Assembly: GCF_029626155.1 (NCBI RefSeq)
Contig: NZ_JARUBL010000001.1
Span: 4,506,501 to 4,570,500 of the forward strand
DNA from: Solwaraspora sp. WMMD1047
GTDB lineage: Bacteria; Actinomycetota; Actinomycetes; Mycobacteriales; Micromonosporaceae
Direction of reading: 5' to 3'
DNA: 64,000 bases
A model generated the notes under the pieces. That model was not told where the DNA came from and ran no database searches. It saw nothing but the letters and a program-made list of their open reading frames with translations. This document shows positions 1 to 9,400 of this stretch, in pieces. Each line of letters begins with the position of its first letter. Position 1 is the stretch's first letter. Position numbers and translations under genes: made by a program.

Positions 1-480
1 CCCAGGCGTAGCCGCCGATGGTCGACGCGGCCCGCAGGCTGATGTGGTCGACGCCGGAGTACCGGTACCAGTCCCGCATCGCCTCGTTGAACTGGTCGGC
101 GAAGCCCCGGCCGTGCACGGACTTCGACAGCTTCAGCGAGACGTGCTCGGCGATCAGCCGGCCGTCGTGGTCGCGGCGGAACTCCCGGACGGCCTGCCCG
201 ACGTACCCACGCTCGCCGTCGAGAATGTCGGCGCGGATGACCACGCTGTCCCGGTAGACGCTGAAGCTCTCTGGCACGGTCGGGTCGAGCCGCAGCCGCA
301 TCCCGGCGAACTCCAGGCCGTCCAGGTGCCGCGCGAACTCCTCCCGGACCGCGCCCTCCCAGCGGGCGATCTCCGCGTCCGTGGCGGGGATCAACTCGTC
401 CAACGACGGGTCGCGACCTTCCCGCCGCCACGGTGGGTCGCTCCAGACCTCGTCGTGGGAACTCTCCGGGGCCGGCGCCG
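1..480 (-). other. C-terminal GNAT-like region of the giant toxin (runs off window)
   Basis: In the main toxin frame this segment encodes an ordered-looking domain after the proline-rich WPDQ linker. It begins near the WSDPPWRREG stretch and includes a SVHGRGFADQFN motif followed by WYRYSGVDHI and GGYAW. That pattern of a GRGFA turn followed by a WY..SG...I strand recurs at the ends of many actinobacterial polymorphic toxins and resembles the core of an acetyltransferase-like fold. The family assignment is from memory of the motif and is uncertain. The domain is cut by the window edge, so neither its end nor any following immunity gene can be seen. Confidence 0.4.
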
Positions 481-3400
481 GCTCCACCGCCGGCGAGCTT
501 TCCTCGGGTACGGGAGTGCTGTCGACGGTCGACGGCACGGCACGCGGCGGCGCGCTGCTCGCCTGGTCTGGCCAGCCGTGACCCTGGTCTGGCCAGCCAT
601 AGCTCTGGTCGGGCCAGACCTGGCTCTGGTCGGGCCAGACCTGGCTCGCCGCCTGCTGATGCGGCCGTACCGGGGCGGTGGTCTGCGGATCGGGCCGGAC
701 CGGGCCGGTGGTGAACTGGTCGGGCGGCCAGACCGGGGGCGTCGGCTCCGGCCAGACCGAGCGGGTCGGCTCCGGCCAGACCGGTGGTGTGGTCGGCTGG
801 TCCGGCCAGGGCAGCATGGTTGTCGGCGGCTCCGGCCGGGCGCCGCTCGACGGCGGATCGGCGAGGCCGAACAGGCGCCGCAGGCCGTCGACCATCCGCC
901 GCAGCGGCCCGGGGCGCTCTGGGCGTACCGCCGGGGTTTGGTTTTGGGTTAGGGGTTGGGTGGCGTGTCGGTCGGCTCGGGCCAGATCTGCCGGCCGGTG
1001 ATCCGCCCCTGGGTCCGCGCCTCGCTGTACTCCTCGATCACCATCGGGATGGGCAGGCTCGACTGCACCGTGACCACGCCCGTCCGGTCGATGATGCAGC
1101 TCCCCAGCCCGATATGCCTCCCCTGGCTGCGGTCGGACTCCGTCGGGATCGCCTGAGCCAGCCAGCCGTGCTCGAACGGGTGCAGAGCTATCCGGGTGCC
1201 GGTCCCCAGGAATCGGGTCGCCAGTTCTTCCGCCTGTACCTCGGTGATCTCCTGGCTCATGCCGTCTTCCCTCGCTGTTCTGCACGACGCCGTCGGAGGA
1301 TCCGACCGCGCCCGTTGTGCGCTGTATCGGGCCGCTGGCGAGGCCGTCGCCGCGGATGGACCATAGCGTGTGGGTGGCCGCCACGTAGCCGCTCGGCGGG
1401 GTGGTCGAGGTCCGGCCGCGTTGCGGATCCCACCAGACCGGGCCGTCGGCGCCCAGCGGGTAGACCACGACCAGGGCGTGTGCCCCGGCGATCTGGACGG
1501 CGCCGTTGGCGTCGGTGACGAGCTGGCCGGAGTTCCGGTCGACGGCCAGCCACTCGGCGACGACGAGCGCCGAGGCACCCGGTCCGGCGTCCGCGATCTG
1601 CTGGTGCAGCGCCCGGTACTGGTCGGCCACCGCGGCGGACCGCCCGACCGGATCGGTCGGCATGTTCGACGGCGGCCCGGACCAGCCGGAACCCAACCAC
1701 GCCACGGCCCGGTTCGGCCCGTCCGCCTCGCCGCTGAAGTGGTCCCGCGTACCGTCCGGAAGCTGGTCGGGCCAACGCGGCGCGGAGACCTCAGGCCGGC
1801 CGTAGAAGCTGGAGAGCGCCGCCAGCGAACTGTCCAGACAGTTGTTGCTCCGGCCGGCCACCTCCGGGCCGCCGTCGTTGATGAGCTGGCCGTAGGGATG
1901 CGTAGCCGGATTCGCGCCGACCAGGAACTCACCGGACCCGGTCCGCAGGCTCTCCTCGACGTCCCGCTGATGCCGGGGACTCTCGATCGGCGCCAGCCCG
2001 CCCGGACCGAACGTCCGGCCGGCCCGCACCGACGGCACCCCGTCCGCCAGACCCCAACCGGACCGAGCCGGATCCACCGGCGACCCTACGGCCGGGTCTC
2101 GCGGCGGTCCGTCGCCGACCGATTCGCGCGTGCCGCTGTCTGTTACGGATCCTCGATCGACTGGCGAAGCGGCGGATTCATCTACCCCGCCGGAGGTGTC
2201 TCGGTCGGCTCGGGCCAGATCTGCCGGCCCGTTATCCGCCCCTGGGTCCGCGCCTCGCTGTACTCCTCGATCACCATCGGGATCGGCAGACTCGTGTGGG
2301 CCGTGATCACTCCCGTCCGGTCGATGATGTAGCTGCCCAGACCGATGTGTTGCCCCCGGCTGATTTCCTGTGGGGTGAGCTTCGGCCGAGCCAGCCAGCC
2401 GAACTCGAATCGATGCAGTACTATCTCTGTGCTGGGTCCGAGCAGCCTGGTGATCAGATCCCCCGCCTGTTCCTCGGTTATCTCCTGGTCCTGATTCACG
2501 CTGCGATTCCTCACTGTGCTGTGCGACGTGGTGGCGTCCACCGGCGTCACCCGTCAGGCCCGACCTCGTCAGCGGGCCACCGGCCAGACCTCCGCCGGGC
2601 ATCGACCATAGCGCGAAGGTCGCGGAGACATATCCGGACGGTGGGCCGGTGAAGGTCCGGCCTGTCTGCGGATCCCACCAGATCGGTCCGTCCGCACCAG
2701 GCGGATAGACCACAACGAAGGCGTGCGAACCGTCCATCTGGACCGCGCCGTCGGCGGCCGTCACCAGGTGGCCGGTCTCGCGATCAACTTCCAGCCACTC
2801 CGCGACGACCAAGGCCGAGGCTCCCGGTCCCGCGTCGGCGACCTGCTGATGCAGTGCCCGGTACTGATCCGCCACGGCAGCGGCCCGACCGACTGGATCG
2901 CTGGGGGTGTCCGGCGAGGGAGCGGTCCAGTCTTGGCCAAGCCATCCGGCAGCTCGTTGCGGCCCATCCGCTTCACCGGAGTGCGTGTCGAGCGACCCGT
3001 CCGCGCGTTGATCCGGCCATCGAGGACTTGAGACCTCAGGTCGTCCGTAGAAGCTGGAGAGCGCGGCCAGCGAACAGTCGAGGCAGTTGTTGCCTCGGCC
3101 GGCGACATTCGGACCGCCGTCGTTGACCAGCTGGCCGTACGGATGGGTCGACGGGTCCGCACCGACCTGAAATCCGCCGTCCTCGGTCCGCAGGCTCTCC
3201 TCGACGTCCCGCTGGTACTGGGGGCTCTCGATCGGCGCCAGGTTGCGCGGCCCGATCGTCCGGGTCGACTCCAACGGGGGTACGCCGTCGGCCAGACCCG
3301 GTCCGGGCGGGCCAGAATCGGAGGGCGGCGCTACGGACGGGTCTCGCGGCGGTCCGTCGCCGTCTGGTCCCCGATCCGCTGCATCTCCTCCTCGGTCGGC

Positions 3401-6400
3401 AGCGTCGCGCCCAGATGCTCCCGGGCTATCCAACGCGGCCTGAAGCTCGGCCTGCTCATCCGGCGTCAGCGCGTCCAGGTACCGCTGCTCGCCCGGATGG
3501 GTATCGGCTAGGGTCGCGGGTCCGTCAGGGAGGTCTCGGTCGGCTCGGGCCAGATCTGTCGGCCGGTTATCCGCCCCTGGGTCCGCGCCTCGCTGTACTC
3601 CTCGATCACCATCGGGATCGGCAGACTCGAGTGGACCGTGATCACTCCCGTCCGGTCGATGATGTAGCTGCCCATGCCGATCTGCATCCCCCGGCTGCGC
3701 TCCTCCGCCGTCAGGATCTCCCGAGCCAGCCAGCCGTGCGCGAACGGGTGCAGAGCCACCTGTCCGCCCCGCCCGATCAGCCGCGTGATCAGGTCGAGCG
3801 CCTGTTCCTCGGTCAGTTCCTGCTCCTGGCTCATGCTGCGTACCCTCGCTGTTCGGTGCGACGTCGTCCGGCCTACCGGCGACGCCCGTCGTGTTGGGCA
3901 TCGGTAGCGGCCCGCGGGCCAGCCCTTCGCCGCGCATGGACCATAGCGTGTGGGTGGCCGCCTGGTATCCGGCCGGCGGGCCGCTGGAGGTGCGGCCGTG
4001 CTGCGGGTCCCACCAGACCGGGCCGTCGGCTCCCGGCGGGTAGACCACCACGAACGCGTGCGAGTTCTCCATCTGGACCGCGCCATTTGCGTCGACCACC
4101 GGCTGGCCGGTGACCTGGTCGACGGCGAGCCACTCCGCGACCACCAGCGCTGAGGCGCCCGGGCCGGCATCCGCGATCTGCTGATGAAGCTGGCGGTACT
4201 GGTCGGCGACGGCCGCGGCCCGGCCGACCGGGTCGGTGGGCATGTTGACGGGCGGCGGAGTCCAGGCCGCGTTGAGCCATTGGCCGGCTCGGGCGGGTCC
4301 ATCGGCCTCGCCGGTCGTCCGGTCGATCGAACCGTCCGGACGCCGGTCCGGCCAGCGCGGCGCGGAGACCTCGGGCTGTCCGTAGAAGCTGGACAGCGCG
4401 GCGAGTGAATTGTCGAGGCAGTTGTTGCCTCGGCCGACCACTCCCGGGCCACCATCATTGATCAGCTGGCCGTACGGATGGGTGGACGGGTCCGCGCCGA
4501 CCTGGTAACCGCCGTTCTCGGTCCGCAGGCTGTCCTCGACGTCCCGCTGGTACTGGGGACTCTCGATCGGCGCCAAGCTGCGAGGCCCGACCGTCCGGGT
4601 CGACTCCAAGGGCGGTACGCCGTCGGCCAGACCCGGACCAGGCGGACCCGGATCAGGCGTTGGCGTTACGGACGGGTCTCGCGGCGGTCCGTCGCCGCCT
4701 GGTCCCCGATCCGCTGCATCTCCTCCTCGGTCGGCAGCGTCGCGCCCAGATGCTCCCGGGCTATCGCCTCGGCCGTCGCCCGATCCACCATCCGGAACCG
4801 GTCCTCGTACTCCGGATTGATGGTTATCTCCGCCAGTGTGTCGGCCGCCTCCGTCCAGGTCCTGGACCGGTGACTCCACCCGATCACCCGGAGTGGGTAG
4901 TTGGGGTCCGTCCGGCCCTCGGCCAGCAGGCCAACCGGCGGATCCGTCCGATGGTCCCGGCGGTAGAGAACGTAGTAGCTGAACTGTTGCGGCATCGAGC
5001 CGTCCCCCCTGCAGCAGCTTCGGGTCGATCGGGAAGTCTTCCACCCCGAGCCCACGCTCCCGCACCTCGTCGGCGAAGGTGCGTCCGTCGGCCGCCAGCG
5101 CCGCCTGGTAGGCGGCCCACACCTGGGGTCGGCTCGCGATCCACTTGGCGAAGCTGGTGTCCCTGGACCCGGCCGGGTCCACACCGCCCGGAACCCGGTC
5201 GGCGAGACCGAACTCCCGGTTGGTCCTGAGGATTTCCAGGAAGGCGTCGATCCTGGCGCGCGGCGGCTGCGACTCGCCGGTGACCGGGTCCGGGGCGTCG
5301 AGCCGCAGGGTCTCGTAGGGCCGGTGGGTGTGGGTGCCGGCGTCCCAGGAAGAACGGGTCGGGAACTGCACCTCGATCGCGTGACCGTCGGCGTTGAAGA
5401 GCGTGACGTTGCGGCCGTAGAAGCGGTTGCCGGGCCGCCAGAAGCTCTTGTCGTGGGCCGGGTCGTACCGGTAGCCGGCCTGCTGCAGCCGGTCCAGCGC
5501 TGCCGTGACGACGTCGTTGTAGTGCGGTCCCTCGGGGACGCGCAGCGAGAACCGGGCGAGGTCGTTGGCCTCGCCGAGGAAGGCGTCCAGGCCGAACCGG
5601 TCGCCCTCGATGAGGAACTTGCGGGCCAGCGACACCAGCTTCTTGACGTCGCTGCCGCCGTCGCCCATCACCTCGACGTCGCGGGTCTGGAACTGCTCCC
5701 GCAGCGCCGCCTCCACGTCGAGCAGGTCCGACCGCATCTGCTCCGCCACCGGCGTGGCCCGGTCCAGGGCGGCCTGCAGCTCGGCCCGCTCCTCCGGTGT
5801 GAGCGCGTCCAGATAGCGCTGCTCGACCGACCGTGGGTCGGGCGGTCCACCCTCCGGAGCCGGTCCGTCGGCCTCGGGCGTTCCCCCGTCGGGCGGTTGT
5901 GGCGACCCGTGCTCGAAATCGAGCTCGTCCGGGGTGACGGTCGGCGGCTCGACGAATCTGCGGGCGTCAGGGTCCCAGGTGCCGACGGTTCGGTCACCCT
6001 GCGGAGTGTGGTGGGTGATGCGCCCGTCGGCGTAGCTCAGCCGGCTGCCGTCGCCGAGGTAGATGTCGATGCGACCGACCTGGTCGAGCCGCGGATCGCC
6101 GTTGGCGAGCATCCGGCCGATCCGGGAGCGCAGCGACGCCTCCGCGTTGGCCCGGCTCAGGCCGGCCTCGCGACCGTCGAGGACGATGTCGCCTTCGAGG
6201 CGGCTACCGTCCGGCTGCGCCTGGAACTTGGCCAGGCCCCGCCGGATCTGATCGTCGACCGACGACCGGGTGTCGTGACCGACCTCCTTGTACTCCACAC
6301 CCCGGCCGGGATCGTCCGGGCCGGACCGCTCCAGCGCCTCCAGCGACCGGTAACCGGCGTGGTTCTCCGGGTGTACGGGCAGCCGGGTGACCTGCCGGCC

Positions 6401-9400
6401 CTCGCTGGCGCGCAGGGCGGCGGTGCGCTGCTCCTTGGGGTCGAAGCCTTGCGGCGTGCCGGCGTGCGGATCGTGGACACCCGGTGCGAAATGCTCGCCG
6501 AGCGGACCCGGCTGCTGCGGATCGTGCGGCCCGAACTGCTCGGCCGGTTGGTTGGGGGGATCCGGGCCCGTCTCCGGTTCGGTCGAGCGACCCGACCCGT
6601 CCTGGGACGGTCCGACATCCGACGCCGCCGGGTTGCCCTGGACGGTGTCGAGGTCCCAACCGTGGGTGTCGAACACGTGAGTGGTGATCGGACCGACCAG
6701 TCCACCCTGCCGCCGCTGGGACGGATCGGGATGGGTCGCCTCGGCGATCGCGCTGCGCGCCTGTTCGGTGACCCGCTCCGGCGTCATTTCCGCGAGCCGC
6801 GCAACGAGGTCGTCGGGCAGGATCGACCGGGGAACGTTGTACCTGTTCGAAATCTCGTCCATCGTCTGCCGCACGCTGTAGGCGGCGACATCGCGGTAAC
6901 CGTCGGCAGCTGGGATGCGCGGGTCCGACTGCGGGTCGGCAGACCGGAACCCGGCCAGTCCGTGCAGGAACCGTTGCTGGACCGAGAACGCCTGGAACTC
7001 CCGCTCGAAGCGAAGCATTCCCATGGTCCGAGCCACCTCGGGTTCCGGAAGGCTGCCTTCCGCGAGATTGCCGATGACTGCGTTGTTCGGCTGCAGGACG
7101 TGCATGCCTTCATGCACGATCGTCGTGGCGATCCCGCTGATTGGACGAGGTACCGACATCGGACCACCAGTCACCGGGTGCTGGACCATGGTGGTCGGGT
7201 TGACAAAAACGGCGCCGCTGCGTGGTTCGAAAAAGCCACGGCTATCCCTAGCGATACTTCTGGAGAGGCGCCTCACCTCGTCTGACGGCAGTAGGTGCTG
7301 GGCGTGCTGGATGTCCATCGGGACCGTTCGTTCGAACGTGCGCCGGGCGTGCGCTTCGAACTCGGGGCCGAGTACGTCGCCGATCTTGGCGATGGCGATC
7401 GCCTGGTCCATGACGTGGAAGCGGTGCGTGTCCGGGTCGATGGTGGCGGCCCGGTTGGCCATCTCGACGGAGTTGAGCGGGTCGACGCCGTCCAGGTCAC
7501 GCCAACCCGGGTCGGCCGGGATGTCCGGCCGGGTCGGGTGGTGCCAGTTCCGGTACCGGTCCGAGTACCGGTTGACCGCGTTGCTGAGTTCGCGCACCTG
7601 GCGTACCAGGTCGCGGGTGTCGCCGGTGGACCGGGCGCGGGCCACGGTGTCCTGCAACCGGTCAGCCATCCGGGCGATGTCGTCCAGGTCGCGCAGCCGG
7701 CCGGCGATCGCGTGTTCCGGGTAGTTGTCGATCAGCCGTTGCCGGGCCTGGTCCACCATGTCACGGACCTGCTGCGGCAGGTCGGCGCCGGTCCGGCCGT
7801 CCCGGGTGGGGTAGTTCGGGCCGAGGTTGTCGGTCGGTCGCAGCTCCGACTCGGTGTCCCGGGACGGATCCTCGTTACGCGGCCCGTCACCGGTGTGCGG
7901 CGGGTTGGTGCTCGCGGTGACGTCCGGCGTGGTTCGCGGCCGCTCGACCGGAACAGTGCCTTCGGCCCGTACCTCCTCCTCCGGCCGCGCCCGCCCCTCG
8001 GCCGGCGTCGTTCCGTCGCCGCGCACCGCGCTCTCGGGCCGCACCGTGCCGTCGGGCGGGGTCCTCCCCTCGGCCCGCACCACACCCTCCCGGAGCGAAT
8101 CCCCGTCCCGGCGCGGGTCTACGTCCGGGCGGGTGCCGTCCGGGCGGGGCGCGCCGTCGGGACGGCTGTCCGGTCCGACCGAATCGGTGCGGCCCCGATC
8201 CAGCAGATCGGATCGGCCCCCGTCGGGCAGGTCGGATCGGCCGCCCTCGGGGAGATCTGCCCGGCCGCCCTCCGGAAGATCGGATCGGCCCCCTTCCGCG
8301 AGGTCGGCGCGACCGTCGCTCGGCAGCTCGGAACGTCCACCGTCCGGCAGATCCGACCTTCCGCCGTCGGGCAGGTCCGACCGGTGTGTGCGGTCGGGAC
8401 GGTCGTCGCGGTTGGCGCCGTCGGGCTGCGGAGCGGTCGGCTGGAGGGCGCTGGGCTCCGGTGTGTTCCGCTCGGCGGCGTCCGGCTCGGGAGCGCCCCG
8501 CTCGGGAACATTCGGCTCGGGGGTGTCCCGCTCGGCGGCGTCCGGCTCCGGGGCGTCGGGACGGGTGGGCGACGGCGCCGGGCGCGCCTCGATGCGCATC
8601 TGGTCCAGCCGGGCGTCGATCTCCGTCGCCGTCATCGGGCGGCGGTTACCGCTCTCGTCGACCCGGGTGAAGTTCTGCTCGATGAAGCCGCGCAGCCGCT
8701 CGCCGTACCGGTTGAGGCTGTCCGGTCTGGTATTCAGTGCCTGCTGTACGAGGTCGGGGGTGAGCCGGGGGGCCGAACCGACCACCGCGTCCACGTCGCC
8801 TCGCAGCCCGCCGAGGTGGGCGGCGACGCCGCCGGCGTACTGCGTCTCGATCCGCTGTTCGATCCGCTGCCGCCACTCCCACCAGCGCGGCTCGTCGCGT
8901 CCCGTACCCGGGTCGGGCTCAGACCTGGACGGATCGGCAGCCGGCTCGCTCCGGGCCGGGTCGGAGCGGTCCGCGTCGGACCGGCCGGAGTCAGACCGGC
9001 CACTGTCGGGCAGAGGGGTCACCGGGCTGGGCGGCTGACCGTCGCCGGCCCGCTGGTCAGGCGCGCGACCGTCGGCTCCGGCACCGTCCGGCGTCCGGTC
9101 CCCCGGCGGTACGCCGTCAGCGGCGTCCCTGGTCGGCGTCGTCTGCGCGGTGGAGTCCAGCGGCGGGGATCCGTCGACGTTCGGCGCCGGCCCGGTGGTG
9201 TTCAGCGGGTCCTGATCCCGGGTGCGGTCGCCCTCGGGGGTCGCCTGGTCCGGGGTGCGCGAAGTCGGGTCTGGTGTGGTCGGAGCGTTGTCGGCCCGGG
9301 TGCCGTCGCCACGGACCGGGTCCGCCATCGGCGGGTCGGGCCGGATGGTGGTGTCGGCGTCCGGGCGAGGGCCGCCGTCGGGCGTCGGCGACGAGGGGGT

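Noticed and set aside
1265-4635. CRISPR or transposon-type repeat array
   Set aside because: The repeats are protein-coding modules of about 1.2-1.3 kb, without spacers, inverted terminal repeats or a transposase.
949-4995. The four nested minus-strand genes as mere shadows of the toxin frame
   Set aside because: Three of them keep long identical protein motifs across copies, each has its own ribosome site, and in these stretches it is the toxin frame that looks low-complexity. I therefore kept both frames.
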